From assembly GCF_030247195.1 (NCBI RefSeq), contig NC_080672.1, forward strand, positions 392,911,037 through 392,975,036: a stretch of 64,000 nt of DNA, in the 5' to 3' direction. Shown piece after piece: positions 21,151-34,309 of this stretch (the stretch's first letter is position 1; every line of letters begins with the position of its first letter). Below the pieces are notes generated by a model, which was not told the origin of the DNA, ran no database searches, and was given only the letters and a program-made list of their open reading frames with translations. Origin of the DNA: Topomyia yanbarensis (taxonomy: Eukaryota > Arthropoda > Insecta > Diptera > Culicidae). The translations under genes and the position numbers were made by a program.

Positions 21151-21354
21151 CCTTCCTATATAGGGACATTGTAGCGTGAGCATCCATGCTGTCAGATAAA
21201 TTTGTGTGTTTAAAAAACAATCATTACGTTTATATACTGTATTATCGTTTCATCGCGAAACGTCTATTTTTTAATCGAATACATAACGTAGTGCCTAGCC
21301 ACCAGACGAAACATGTTTCTCTCGGGCAGCCCTAAGTTTGCGCCGCTAAAACAA

Positions 21355-23118
21355 CAAAAATGATCCATAAAAAATTGAAAAACGATCCATAAAAAAGTTG
21401 TCCATGTTCCATAAAACAAAACTGAAAATCCATAAAACAGTGTGAATGATCCATAAAAAGGGGTGATTTGATCCATAGAATATGTAAAATTGAACCATAA
21501 AATGGTGGCAAAAGAGCACTAAAATAGTAATAAAAGAGCAATTAAAATCAACCAATGCCCCATAAAAATATTGGGAATGTTCCATAAAATGATACATTTT
21601 GCGCCATAAATTAACTGACATTGATCCATAGAATATTAACAATGTACATTAAAACACGTCGATATGTTCCATAATATCGACAAAAATGTTCCACGGTATT
21701 ACAAAATGGAGCAATAAAATGTTAGAAAAAGTTCCATAAATTTGATGAAAATATTTGCTAAATAATTTTTCTTGGTCCATAGAAGATGTAAAAAAGAACA
21801 TTAGACATGCTTCATATATCGAACGTTAAATTATGGTTCATGAATATTTACAAAACGATCCATAAGAAAAGAAAATGTAAAACGATCCATTAATATGTGC
21901 TTATGCACCAGAAAAATTAAATTTAATGAATTCATGCGAAATTTTTGCTATTCGAACTAATAATAAAGTTTATTACATTTGGTTGTAATGTCAAACTACA
22001 ACAAACAATGCATACATTATAGTTAAACTTCAGCTTCCGTATCCCACTAGTCAGCTAACTGACCTTAGCTTACCTGAAATCATTATGGCAACTCTTTAAA
22101 CGGCAGGGTATCTATGATATTAGAGCGCTGAGAGTTATTAGACCACTCATACAGGCATGAGTCGCAAATACTATCTGAATAACTATCTGAAGCGAAAACG
22201 GACACTTTATACACGAACACTGACTAATGTGGCTACGCCACATCGCTTTCTAGTGCACTGTCCGACTTCGCTGTCGCTCAGTCGGCTTTTAACTAGCTAT
22301 AGCCCCTATGTTTAAGTAAACCGGGCAAACCAGAGGTTTGCTTGCAATTCCAGCTACGGGTTAATCAATGCCTCGTCCAATGGATCCTCAGCGGCTTTGC
22401 GCCGCTTCGGATCCTTGGCCTCGGATATGCGGCCAAGCCGCCTTACACTAGCTCCCAGTATAAGCTCACTTGTTAAAACACTGTCACTGTTATGAGAATT
22501 ATTAAGCACAACTTATTTTTTCAGTTTACCATAAAATTTCGCATGAATTCATTAAATTTATGTTTTCTAGTGCATAAGCACATATTAATGGATCGTTTTA
22601 CATTTTCTTTTCTTATGGATCGTTTTGTAAATATCCATGAACCATAATTTAACGTTCGATATATGAATCATTTCTAATGTTCATTCATACATCTTCTATG
22701 GACCAAGAAAAATTATTTAGCAAACATTTTCATCAAATTTATGGAACTTTTTCTGACAATTTATTGCTCCATTTTGTAATACCGTGGAACATTTTTGTCG
22801 ATATTATGAAACATATCGACGTGTTTTAATGTACATTGGTAATATTCTATGGATCAATGTCAGTTAATTTATGGCGCAAAATGTATCATTTTATGGAACA
22901 TTTCCAATATTTTTATGGGGCATCGGTTGATTTTAATTGCTCTTTTATTACTATTTTAGTGCTCTTTTGCGACCATTTTATGGTTCAATTTTACATAATC
23001 TATGGATCAAATCACCCCTTTTTATGGATCATTCACACTGTTTTATGGATTTTCAGTTTCGTTTAATGGAACATGGACAACTTTTTTATGGATCGTTTTA
23101 CAATTCTTTATGGATTAT
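21355..23118. mobile_element. Foldback element 1 with CCATAAAA-repeat arms
   Basis: Two arms of roughly 590 bp (21355-21945 and 22530-23118) are near-perfect reverse complements, separated by a core of about 585 bp. Each arm is a string of roughly 30-bp units carrying 'atccataaaa' or 'ttccataaaa'. The arms meet the core at 'gaattcatgcgaaatttt'. The core (21946-22529) includes 'taatgtggctacgccacatcgctt' split motifs, 'aagtaaaccgggcaaac' and 'cagcggctttgcgcc'. These recur in reverse complement inside the foldback at 37296-38481. Proteins read from the arms (MDQITPFYGSF and similar) are just translated repeats. No transposase present. Confidence 0.88.
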
Positions 23119-23559
23119 TTTAAATATTTTATATGCAAAAGTACATTTTCCCTTTCTCTCGTTAATCCGTCGACGAACCAGTGCCAATTACCGCGTTTTC
23201 AATTTTTATCAAGTTTTTCATTTGTGTTTATAACGTCGCGTATATTCGGAAAAAACCGAGCGATCCGATCTTTTCGCATACAATTCTGAGCATTCTCTGC
23301 ACAGCATGGAATGGGACACCATCAAGGCCGTCGAGAAGGGGGACCGGGGCGTTTCCCCCGGGCCCGGAGTTCTGAAGGGGGCCCGGATTTTTAACAGAAA
23401 CCAAAATTTTGACAAATACTTTTTTGAGAATGCAATTAAAAATTCAATATCTTGTGTATCAGGTAACTAGAATAGCGAAAATTCTAAACTACTGCATATT
23501 TGATATCAACTATTTTTATACCAACCTACTTCTCGCATCGAAACAAGATCCGACTCGAG

Positions 23560-23727
23560 CGAGAATAGCGGAATTTGTACATTGAATGTCGTGTACGCAG
23601 TTCACCTGGGTTCGAATCCCAACCCCGCACACAGGAATAGATTTTTTATAGGAAAATTCCTAACCTGTATGAAGAAGGGAATGACCTTAAGGTTAAAATG
23701 TCTATAATCGAAACTAGAATATGATCA
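23560..23727 (+). mobile_element. tRNA-derived SINE, copy 1
   Basis: A box-A-like start (gagaatagcggaatttgt) is followed by 'gtgtacgcagttcacctg' and a clear box B GGTTCGAATCCC. The tail reads 'gaatgaccttaaggttaaaa' and ends 'tctataatcgaaa'. The same order of blocks, inverted, appears at 36656-36820 and 40129-40287. Resembles mosquito tRNA-related SINEs (Feilai type) by layout; identity not verified. Confidence 0.75.
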
Positions 23728-25464
23728 GACTTGTAAGGGTTAAACAATTAAATGGTTTGATTAGAAGTCATGAGGTTGTCTTCAAATTTTGCCAATACGA
23801 AATCGATTTTTTTGATTTATTGTATTTCCAATCTTCGAAAGCGTTGGATTAGTATCGAAAGAAATTATTGAAAGAAAAAACCCTGCTTAGGGTTGCCACA
23901 CCGGTTTTTGGAGGCGGATTCCATGTCTTCGTTCAGGTAAATTCGAATTCGCACGGAAGAATCCATTGAATTATTTTGCGTTGCCCTTTTCTTTACCATG
24001 AATCGTCCAGCACACAGTCCTCATAAACATCATCCTCGGGTTGCAGGCCCTAATTGTTAAAGAGGGCCCCTCTTGGCGTTGACAATAATATTATTTTAAA
24101 AGTGCAATTTGGGTTTGCTTTACCCCATTGAACCTTCGCCTTATGGATCATTGTTCCTCACAAAGATTCTCGAAAGAAACTGAAGCGTGATTTAACACTC
24201 TGTGTTTGTTTACTGACGAGCAGAGCAAAGCTCGCTCGGGTTATCCTTCACAGCGAGAGTGGCTGGTGCTTTTAGATTCTTTGTAGGAAAGAAGGATAGC
24301 GAAGTACTACAACCAACTACATAAATCGACAAAAGTGGTAACAAATGCAAAAAACATACAACTAAATGTGAACGGCACAGAAAGGTGGAGTGCTTTAGCA
24401 AAACATTACACTTTGCATTGAATGTGAAGAAAATAAGATATTCTTCCTCCTAGTGCCTAGTGCTACGAACTGTATGAGAAATAAAACAGTGCCTATTTAT
24501 GTGTTTTAAGCGTTTTATACAATAAAAGCAATGGAAGCGCTCCAAACTTCTGTCGAGTGATCACTTTAATTCGAAATTTTAATTGATACCCATGTGTCTC
24601 TTGAAGTCTATCTTCTGCTCAGTAAAACTCTGCTGGTGAAAGTACCACTAGAGGCGGTAACCCTACCTCTAGAGCTCAGTTGGTCAAATAAGTCATCAAA
24701 AACTCTTAATATACCTAAATAATTCGAAATTAATCCAAAAATTTAAAATTAAAATTTAATATATTTGGTTTGCCGTTCATTGTTACAAAATCCATAAAAA
24801 ATCATGTTCAGATACGAGATGATATCGAAACATTTTTGTCAAATGATGTAGCTTTTTTCGGCGATTTTCGACTACTAACCCCCCTTTCAAAGCGACCAGG
24901 GATGGAAAAAAAATAAATACGTTTTACAAGTCTTTCAAATACGGCCTTTTATCAACATTTTCATTATAACAGCAAATTGCATACACAACAAGCCCCTTTT
25001 ATGACGAATATAGTGTTAATAGTTTTGTTTTGAATTTTATATGTCATGGAGCATGAAGAGAAGATCTCTCAGTTCACAATTCTGCAGCTGCCAATGATTC
25101 TAAGAAGCATACGTTCAACTAAATTACTAAATTATGTTTGATTGATTTCGAAGAGAAAATTTTACTTTGCTACCAAACTAAACCAACTAGTTAGCAAGAT
25201 TAGCTAACTAATGTAGCAAGTTAAATTCGGATACAAAATCTTTTCGTTTTGGAGAAGTGAGCGTGAGATTTTGACCGACGCTTCCTTAACGTGACGATTT
25301 TATTTTTATTGTTGAACTATTTACTAGAAATCAGTTACAACATTCTTGTAAAATATTTTAAGGTGTGCTAACACACCAACACAAATAATGAATTAATCAT
25401 GTTTTTATAGGATTATGAATGTTTTCGAAATCAGCATAGCGTAACATCCAAACCCAACCCTTAT
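23728..25464. other. Intergenic, AT-rich; nothing assignable
   Basis: No coding frame or RNA gene supported. Directly left of the SINE (23338-23395) is a C/G-rich patch 'cccccgggcccgg' followed by 'gggggcccgg'. A similar patch occurs at 27241-27275. They might be ends of one repeat family. Confidence 0.45.
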
Positions 25465-27010
25465 TAGAAATTTGATCCATCATTTTTTTTATTTTTTTAA
25501 TTCTTATATGATTTTTTTTAAATTTTGTTAAAATTTCATTTATCTATTTTTCAAGTTGTGGATTGCATTTGTATTTCTAAAATTTTAAGATTCTGCCTTT
25601 TTATCTATTTCGATATTTTACTTCATCCATATTTTCACTTTCTTACTTTTGGTTTTTTCTATCGCTATCACTAGCACTTGCTTTAATTTATAGTTTTTTC
25701 TCTCTTATTTCATTTTATTCGCCATTTTTCGAGAAAATTCTGCTTTCTTTATTTTATTTTTCTTATTGTTTCCTATTTTAATACCCTGCTTTTTATTTGT
25801 TTCATTTGTCATTCCATCTAATTTTTAGAACTTTTCTATGTAATACATTTATTCTTATCATAGCCTTTTTCTATTTCCGTTTTTTTCATATTTTTTGCAT
25901 TTCCATAAGCAATTTTACTTATTCAAATTCATTCCAATTTGTCTTATTGTTTAATTTTTTACCTTTCTCCTATTTTCTTCCTTATGTTTTTAGCTTTCCG
26001 TTTTTCGTAGTTTTATTTTTTCCCCATGATCGTTTCATATAATTTTATTTATTTCTTATACTTTTTTCTTAGGATTTTATTCGTTATTGTTATTTCTTCA
26101 TTGTTTCCATTTAACCTATTTTGAAAGTACTTTTTCTGTTGACCATTTTCTTGTACGTTTACAATGATTTTGTTTAATTTTCCTAAAAACCATTTGATCT
26201 TTTTTGACACTATGTGCGCTTTTTCTTAATTTTACATTTAGTTCGTTGTTTCTATTCTTCAAATAATTTAATCCATTTTATTCCTTTTTTTCGTGTTAAT
26301 TTCTCCATTTTTTGTGTTTCAATAGTATACCAAGTTGGCTTTTTCCTACTATTTTTGTTTTCCATTTTGTTTGCTGCTCCGTTTTTGTTCATTATCTAAT
26401 TTTTTTACTTTTTCGTCTTTTCATCATTCCACTTTTCCAGTTTTTCAAAATTTTCCGGTTCGTCCGTGCATTTTAATGTCTCTATGGTTATTTTATTCTT
26501 GTCTTTTATATATACTCCTCAAATTTTATGCATTCTTAACGTTTTATTTACTATTTCTATTGCTTTAAATATGCTTTGCTTTAAATGTTAAATTTTTTTA
26601 TTATTCTTGATTTATCGAGTTTTCAGTTTTATGCATTTTTTATATTATTGTTTGTATTCTTTTTAGTAGTTTTTCTTACATTTTCATTGATTCTCAAAAT
26701 TTTTCCTACTTTCTAATCGATTTTTTAATTATTTTCAACATTTGTTCAATAATGTTCGAATATGTTTTTCTTGTTTCCTGTTTTCTCTTATCAATTTTTA
26801 TAGGTTTTGTTTTGGTTTTTCTCGATTGAACATTTTTTGACAATTGACATTGATTTGTTTATTTGGTTAATTTTGTTGTTTTTAGCTCTTTTTACATTCT
26901 TTTAATATTTAGTTTTCCTATTGTTTTTTATCTTTTGCCGTTGATCGCCGTTTAGATATATTCAATTATTTTTATTACTACATTTTTAATCTTTCCATTT
27001 CCGTACTTTT
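25465..27010. repeat. 1.5-kb T-rich, strand-asymmetric low-complexity block
   Basis: The plus strand is overwhelmingly T with some C and A, with no clean period but constant reuse of 'ttatttt', 'ttttcta' and 'tttccattt'. Boundaries are abrupt: 'gatccatcatttttttt' on the left and 'ttgacaaaaatgacg' on the right. Open frames within it are Phe/Leu/Ile-rich (for example 25797-26042) and follow from base composition, not coding. Confidence 0.75.
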
Positions 27011-27289
27011 ATAAATACTATTGACAAAAATGACGCTTTTCAAAGTCATCAAAACTGTCGAAAAGGTATTAAAAAAACTCCTAAAGTATAAAAAGCTCTA
27101 CGTTTTTTCCTTAATTGGCACTACAGACAACTAGAGCAAAAACTGGTACATAAATAAAAATTTCAGTGTACTATTCATAATATCAGTGAACTCCAATGGA
27201 TTTCAAACATTATTTTTTTGTACTCAGGCAATACACAGTGGCGGGGGCCCGTACGTTGGACCCCCCGGGCCCGTATTTTCTTTCTGCGA

Positions 27290-27720
27290 CCCTGGACACC
27301 ATCCACGGTTGTTCGTGCCGGGTACCCATTTCACCTGATCTTTAATCGCTGTGCAGAGAATCAAGCCAGTCAAAACCTTATACGCTTCCGCCGGATTTTC
27401 TTGTTTTAATTCGATTGTTTCGGATATTGTGGAACAAAAAGGCGAACAGGTAGACGAGCTCCATTCAAAAGAACAAAGTTTGGAAGAGCAGATCCGGCGA
27501 AAGGCTCGAAATGAGGTTGATGGAAAATAATGGAAATTTTCTCATACTGCTCCATCTTGCTGAACACAATTGCTTGTATACCAATTTTTACTGACTGAAG
27601 CAAAGGGTTCTGGAAGAAGCCAACTCCATATTTCGCATTTAAGGCCCTTGTCGGAGACTACCCCATTAATCTCTACTTCCCAGCCGGGTACGCGGACAAA
27701 ATATTTGTTCGTGCTCGGCC
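27290..27720 (-). pseudogene. I-clade retrotransposon relic (ORF1 and ORF2 fragments)
   Basis: Reading the minus strand, 27720-27430 gives ORF1 pieces VEINGVVSDKGLKCE, VKIGIQAIVFSK and SALPNFVLLNGARLPVRLFV. These parallel VEIDGVVAEPGLKCE, VKILECKQLYSA and SSLPNYVLLDKVRLPVRLFV of ORF1 at 11687-13051. Then 27412-27290 gives VLTGLILCTAI, like FLAGLILDSAN of ORF2. ORF1's zinc knuckles and ORF2's endonuclease are deleted between them, and frames shift. An old internally deleted copy. Confidence 0.8.
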
Positions 27721-29325
27721 GAGTGTTGTTTAGTTTTAATTTAGCTTAGTTCAGTACCCGCGAAAAGAAAGCTTTATCTGAGGGAACGAAAAATTAATGC
27801 AACGAAATTCAAAGCAAAGGACTAAATGGTACTTAGCTATGGAACATTTGTAGTATCAGTAATCTACAAATACATATTCACTGAGCCGTCCGTCATGCAA
27901 CCCAAAGGGTGCTTCCATATAACTACCAACTTTATCTGAGAATTTTAATTTACACACGCCATGTCTGAAATTTCGTCACTGCAGATATAAATCACTCCGA
28001 ATTTTACTACCCCCTCGGGAAAAAAGTGTTCCGCTGGCCCTGGTGGCCCTCATGCGTAAATTGGTTCATGCATTGCAAAATTACATCCTAAGCTAGCAGT
28101 TAAGAACTCGTTTCATGTTGACTTGGCAAATCGGAAAAGACCAGCAGCTTTCTCACCAAGCAACAGCGGCAGCTAAGCACCTACACCAATAAGGTGATTT
28201 GGTGAAATTAAAGAAAGTTAACCTTTTTAAACACTTTGAACAATTCAGAGGAATATATGATTTCAATTTGGCTTTACGTGAAAAAACGCTTCTATTTGGC
28301 TTTACGTAAAAACACCTAAATATTTAGTACTCATCTTGGCCATCTCAAAACAAAAGGTTGGATAAAATATACCTGAACCCATGTAGTAGTGGAAGCCCTG
28401 CTTAAACTTTCCAGATAATATTTATTAAGCAAAAATTAAATTCAGTGCTATATGAGGTAAAATCATCCATCGTCTCACTAGGCCCGAAAAAATTGACGTA
28501 AAACTTGGAAACCCGCGGATCATTCCAAACACAGGAGTTTCTGGGTCAAACCCACAGAGGTGGCAACGCTAGATAGACTATTAGGTCTATTAATCTGTGT
28601 CTATGGACTCAACCATTTAGCCATAGACGATTACTTGAAATGCCTAGAGTTTGTGTACTTTGAGATTCACGTACAGTGAAGTGCACAATACACAATTTTT
28701 ACCATCTCTTTTTATTTCTGGGAACCAGAATATTAGCTATGACTTTGAGGTTCCATTCCGACCATGTTACAAAGTAAATTTATATAGTGTTAAACAAAAA
28801 ACCAACTTTTTGTGGTTTACGCGATTTTTTGTATATTCATTGAACATTGGAAAAAAAAAGTTATGAAAATGGCGTTTTTGTTGCTCAAAATAATTACGTT
28901 TAAAATATTCTTTATTTTAACAACAATATTTCTGCACCTACCAAACTAAAACCAAATACAAATACATATTTGTATTTGCTAAAACTAAACGAGAATGTTT
29001 ATTTACACGATAGGTAACCTGGTAGAAACTGACTTTTGTCACTTTTTCTGATCACTCCCTATAAAAAATCTATACGTTGCACATTATTCTTGACACAATT
29101 TCTGATGCGTTTCCTACCAGTACCACGCTATTAAATTTTATCATATTCGCCAGTTTTGGATTTCTTCCACGGTACTGCCCCGACAGCCTTTGCTTGTCTA
29201 CAGTGCTTAAATAATTGAAATGCCATTGAAAAATCGATAAGTGCCTAATTGCATAACAATAGCCACCCAACAGGAGTGTTTCGCCTAGTGAACTACGGTC
29301 ATGCCACCAGGGGTGTCTTCAGGGC
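27721..29325. other. Intergenic; no gene recognised
   Basis: AT-rich. A tandem word 'atttggctttacgt(g/a)aaaa' occurs twice near 28270-28310. No RNA gene, transposon end or host exon could be supported. Confidence 0.45.
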
Positions 29326-29329
29326 TCAG

Positions 29330-29745
29330 CCCCTTGGTGAATTTTTGGCTGATAAAACCGGGACATTGATAAAATCGGGACACATATTTTTCTTTCTTTT
29401 CAAGAAAGCGAAGCTCTTAAAGTATTCTTCTTAAGTTCCTAGATATAGACTCATAACCTTTCCTGATTATTTAGCTTAAACTTCCTTGACAGTGCAAAAT
29501 TTAAAAAAAAATGAAAAAAATATTTTTGGCATTTTTCGGATCTCCAAGATAAGAAAAATATGCGCAAGAAAGGATTTGCTCGAATTCAATTTGGTTTGCC
29601 TGCTAGAGCTCATCAAACTACCAACCATCAATTTTCATTTGAAGCTGATAAAATCGTGTCAAAAAGCTGATAAAATCGGGGGTAGCTAGAATAGGGGGCT
29701 GATAAAAGCGGGTACTGATAAAATAGGGTCTTCACTGTATCTCTC
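29330..29745 (+). repeat. Dispersed repeat with 'gctgataaaa(t/c)cggg' motifs, copy 1
   Basis: Bounded on both sides by repeated 'tgataaaaccggga'-type words: three on the left (29350-29385) and five on the right (29650-29735). The reverse complement occurs at 35207-35505, sharing the motif and interior words such as 'aaggatttgctcgaatt'. It may be a short element with subterminal repeats; class unknown. Confidence 0.65.
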
Positions 29746-32235
29746 TAACGTAGAAAATGTACAGAATCGGTTCAATTTTCAAGGTAAAACAATGATGGCA
29801 GTCACAGCCTAACATTGTCGGTGCTACACAACTCTTCCCCCTCTAGGTACGCTATTGTGACGCAGCTACGACATGCCTACTTCCTTCTTTGTAAGCCCCG
29901 ACAAAGGCGAAACAATGCAGCGAATCAATATGCGGGTCATAACAATACAAAACAACGGTACGAATAGTAGGTCTATGCGTTTCGGTCGTTCGTTGACCCT
30001 CAACTTCAAATTGGCAAATGATTGCATTTGTCACGCTACTACTATGTAATGGACTGCACTCTGACCCGTTGTTCTCTGCCAAAGCTGCGATAGCGTGTTT
30101 CCGTCACCGAAGTATAGAGTTAATTGACCTCGACACCGGACCGACCCGTACCTAGAGTATATATACCTGTATATCGAATGCATTACTTTGGTTGAGCACA
30201 GGCTACGGGAAACATTTTGATTAGCATTTTATTGGCAAGAAGCGTCCGAAGCTGATTGCAGCAGCTGGTTGACAAATGAAGATCTACACGATAATGATAC
30301 GCTTGAGCACGCGATTTGGAAGATTGCAGCGATTCAATGAGTATTAGGAAACGGTTGATGCTGTTTGTCGCGGGCAGCGGTCGGTTGGTTTCATAGAAGA
30401 GTTGGAGAATAATTAGCATTGTGACACTATAAAGATTTGCGGATGAGATTTTTTCGGCTAAATGGCCACCCAGGACAGTTTGTGCATGAGTTCACATTGT
30501 AATGCCGTTTTTACTTGAGGCGAAACTAAGTCTAACCTAGAGTAAATATTTAAAAGATATGTAAAGTCACAGATCTGTGGCATAGTCAAATTGCGTAGCA
30601 ATACCCTATAATTTTCGATTTCGATTCGATTTCAAGCGGCGGAAGAAGAGTTGTCATTTGTCCCGAATACTGAGTGATGTTATTTTTGAGAAACTCTTGG
30701 AATCAGATTTATACGCGAAGGATCTTGTAGCACGTCTTCATAACTATTAGACACTAAATCAAATATAACATTCGATTTGTGTATGCCTGGTTGACCAAAC
30801 GGTGGAAAAATTATGTTTTTTCCGTAGAATATAACAGATAAACCTATAGTCGCGGAGCATTGAACGTTTCCATATATTATATATCGTATTGTATTATATA
30901 TTGCATATATTTTCCAACGAGTAGTGCAAGTATTGGATCAACGCCAAAACAGAACCTCTGGTGGTTATGAGCAGTGAATTTACTTCCCATACTCGAAAAT
31001 ATTCTCAGTCTATCGTCTACGGCATCCGCAACTCTGATTTCAGTAGACTGAGAAGTCCGATTGCCCTAGCTCCACTGCAAACCTACACAATTTAACTGCA
31101 AATAATAAAAACCCTCAAATTCGCTTCCCACTTGTAGTAATTCGACAACGCTACCGGTAGATGGCAATACTAGCTTCCATCATCTAGTAGACTAATGCAT
31201 CATTAATGCTTGGTTGCTTGACTCTATGTACACATTCTGCATTGAATACATCCGGGGGGCATAAAATTTTAAATTTTCACGGAAATGGTAGCAATAACAG
31301 CGAAAGTGATATCGACGATCACGGAAGAGGAATAACCAGCAGAATGACAACCGAAAGGGGAGCACCCTTCCCCCGTCGGACACATGTACTGCGGATGCGT
31401 CGAATTGCGTACACTATGTAGTGTAAAGTACGGTACCTTTTGTTAGTGTAGTTGTTTTCATTCATCCCCATCGTAACTCACAATGTTGGCTCGGTAGCAA
31501 TTTGCAGTTCTCCAATATCTCGAAAAGGGGAGAAAAACCGGGGTTGAGTGGAATTTGAGTATTTTTTGCTCGAGTCTACTGCTTCCAAATTGTTTTCCTA
31601 TGGATATAGGTATGTATTTTCCCAAATTCGTCTACTATATCGTTTCCTAAAGAGAGAAGCTTTCCCGTTGTGTCAGACAATGCAGTAGGTACAGAATAAA
31701 CGAAAAAGTCAATAAATGGTTTTCCTATTGTATTGGTAGGTAACTTGAGTGCAACATTTGTACAATGCACAAACTGAAAACGTGCATCAGACCTACTAGC
31801 GTTCGATCCATTGAGAATATCGATAGTGTACAAAAAGGAGAATCACCAGCCGAGACAGTCGACAGCATGGCACGATGAGTATCGATACCTCGCTGATGTC
31901 ATCAAGGATCAGATTTCGACTGAGACAAAGTTGAACTGCGTGATTGCATCACTGACAGTTGCATTGTTTGAGGTGGAGGCACTTGAAGTGAATTTCCTCT
32001 TCTGTTAAAAACACGTTGTAGTGTGAGCGGTTTGAAAGGCGATACCGTTCGGACGTCAATCGATGAAAATCTTTGAGATCGACGTTGGCTAAATGTGATG
32101 ATTATTCGTCGCTTTTTTCGAATAAGTTTCTTTGATTGCTTCAACCTTCTTAATGCTTTCACGAAGAGTTTCACACTGTGCTTTGGCAGGTTGTATTCTG
32201 TTGTTCTCTCCAATCTCAGTTAGAAAAATGTATTT
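29746..32235. other. Largely unique intergenic sequence, no confident gene
   Basis: 29800-30450 is less AT-rich than its surroundings and includes 'agtatatatacctg' near 30160, which could be a TATA box on either strand, but no transcript can be traced. Short frames at 31206-31421 (plus), 31576-31833 (minus), 31811-32008 (plus) and 31902-32213 (minus) have no recognised relatives. An AT microsatellite-like patch lies at 30870-30915. Confidence 0.45.
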
Positions 32236-32239
32236 TTAT

Positions 32240-32540
32240 CTAAGATTTTTTCTTTTTTACATTTCTTATAAAAGAAATGTATAGAATTCGCTCAAACTTT
32301 CAAGTTTGTTTCCGAGGCCCGGAGGGCCGAGTCTTATATACCAATCGACTCAGCTCGACGATTTGGGACAATGTCTGTGTGTGTGTATGTAACGGACAAA
32401 TTCTCATTCGTGTTTCTCAGCAATGGCTGAACCGATCTTATCCAAACCAATTTTAAATGAAAGAACCAAAAAACAGTATGAACGCTATTAATTTGTTTTT
32501 GATTCTGATGTTTAGTTTCCAAGATATGAATGTTTGAATG
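32240..32540 (+). repeat. Relative of the 'gccgagt' dispersed repeat
   Basis: Contains 'ggagggccgagtcttata', 'caatcgactcagctcgacga', a short 'tgtgtgtgtg' run and 'tcagcaatggctgaaccga'. These occupy the same order as the blocks in 33840-33985, but the sequence is clearly diverged. Confidence 0.7.
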
Positions 32541-33789
32541 CGTAAAAATGGTGTTTTTTGCAGTTTTTTTGAATTATCTGCCGAAACTGACATGACAGAA
32601 TAACAATTTATATGTTTTAGACACCTTTTTAGACCTTAACGAATACCTTTCGAACAAGCTATAGATTGTTGAAATCGGACTATTATCAAATGAGATATTA
32701 AACATTAAATACGGACGAAAGATTTTTATCATTTCCCATTGCCAGAAATATGACCAAAAACATGTAATCTATTATTAACGCCAAAACAGCTTATTTTAGG
32801 TCAATAGTATCTTCGGAGAATTTAATGGAGGTAATATGCCCTTTCTTTTGGTATTATGCTGTTGCTGATTAATCCCCCTATGAGTGAGATATTTTCACAA
32901 ATTTTCTTGGAAGTGATTATATCGAAATGATGTCTTCAGCAAATTTGTAGCTCTTACTTTTGCGGATAACTTTACTGAAGACTTCAAATATCTATTTTGA
33001 ATACTTCAAAAGTTATGGCTTGTTGTTTGTTGCTTACTCTTTGTTGGCTATTTATTGTTCAATATAGTAATAATCCATTGAAATAAGCCAAACATTATTT
33101 CGATAAAACGAATTTTGTATTTCATTTTTCTATCTACAACCGCTAGAAATAATCACCGAACACTTCCAAGTTGTCTGGAAGGAACTTGATAACTTATCAG
33201 TGTAAAAATGTTCATTTGTGCGAACCTTCTGACTGCAATTTTTCTAACTTATAACCATCGGATCGATCTGAAACATATCGAAAAAAGAAAAGCGAAATAA
33301 ATAACCCCAAGCAACGGCATAGCCAAGAGAAGGTTTTGGAGTTTAACACCATACAACCCCCCCCCCCCACCACACCCAAAAAAAAATATTGGATTGAAGT
33401 TGAAAATTTATTGATGCAGACTGATTTAATTCAATAATACAATAACAATTATCTGATCCGTAGATTGATAACCTGTTGTTGTAAACATCATGAGGACTTT
33501 TGATAAATTGTCGGAATGGGGTCCTGATATGTAACTGATCTATTGGTCTTGATTTCACAGTTGTCTAATAGCATCAATATCAAATTCCTGCCTGAAAACA
33601 TTCCAATAGAAAATTCCAGAGTTCTGTAATCAATAATAATCCTCAGATTTCTTTTCAAATTGAGCTCGCTTTTGTAGAGATGTACTGTAATAAGGGTCTT
33701 TATTTAATAGAAAGCGAAGTTAAAATTGATTTAATGTCTATGAAACATAGAACTGCTCACCAAAACATTGCATAACTTTCAACATTTGC
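32541..33789. other. Intergenic; AT-rich with a poly-C run
   Basis: A run of about 13 C (33357-33370) is followed by CACC repeats and poly-A. The words at 32870-33015 ('gattaatccccctatgagtgag', 'ctgaagacttcaaatatct') loosely resemble the arms of the inverted-repeat element at 62726-63580, so this could be a very old copy. No gene. Confidence 0.4.
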
Positions 33790-34290
33790 TAAAAATGTTC
33801 TTGCCTTTCTCATTCACTCTAAAATTCGTCAATATAATCCCGACCCGGAGGGCCGAGTGTCATATGCCAATCGACTCAGTTCGTCGAGATCGGAAAATGT
33901 CTGTGTGTATGTATATGTCTGTATGCGTGTATGTGTATATGTGAAAAAAAAATTTGACCTCTGTTTCTCAGAGATGGCCAGACCGATTTGCACAAAGTTA
34001 GTCTCAAATGAAAGGTACAACCTTCCCATCGGCTGCTATTGAATTTTCTATTGATTGGACTTCCGATTCCGGAGTTACGAGTTGAAGAGTGCAATCACAC
34101 AGCAAATTCCCATATAAACTGAAATGAAAATTTTTCAAAATCAAATTTGTATTTTGGATGCCAAATGACTTTAAAATGCATGAAACATTAAAATGCATGA
34201 CAAAAATTGACTTCTTTGGACTTTGGTACATTTTTGCCTTTCTCATATAGAAGGGTTATGCAATCACTCTAAAAATCGTCAATCATACCG
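33790..34290 (+). repeat. Dispersed 'gccgagtgtcatat' repeat, plus-strand copy
   Basis: Runs from 'ttgcctttctcattcact' through 'gagggccgagtgtcatat', a TGTATG microsatellite (33900-33945) and 'cagagatggccagaccga', to a terminal 'ttgcctttctcatatag' and 'gttatgcaatcactc'. It is the reverse-complement counterpart of 3272-3756. Frames across it are repeat translations. Confidence 0.8.
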
Positions 34291-34309
34291 GCTCGGAGAG
34301 AATATGCAG

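Noticed and set aside
21264..23289. Repeated 'FYGS' proteins on both strands
   Set aside because: They are translations of the foldback arms' short tandem units, not genes.
25797..26568. Phe-rich membrane-protein-like frames
   Set aside because: They arise from the T-rich composition of the block.
31206..31421. 71-codon frame resembling an exon (Asn/Ser/Asp then Arg-rich)
   Set aside because: No splice sites of quality and no recognised relatives.
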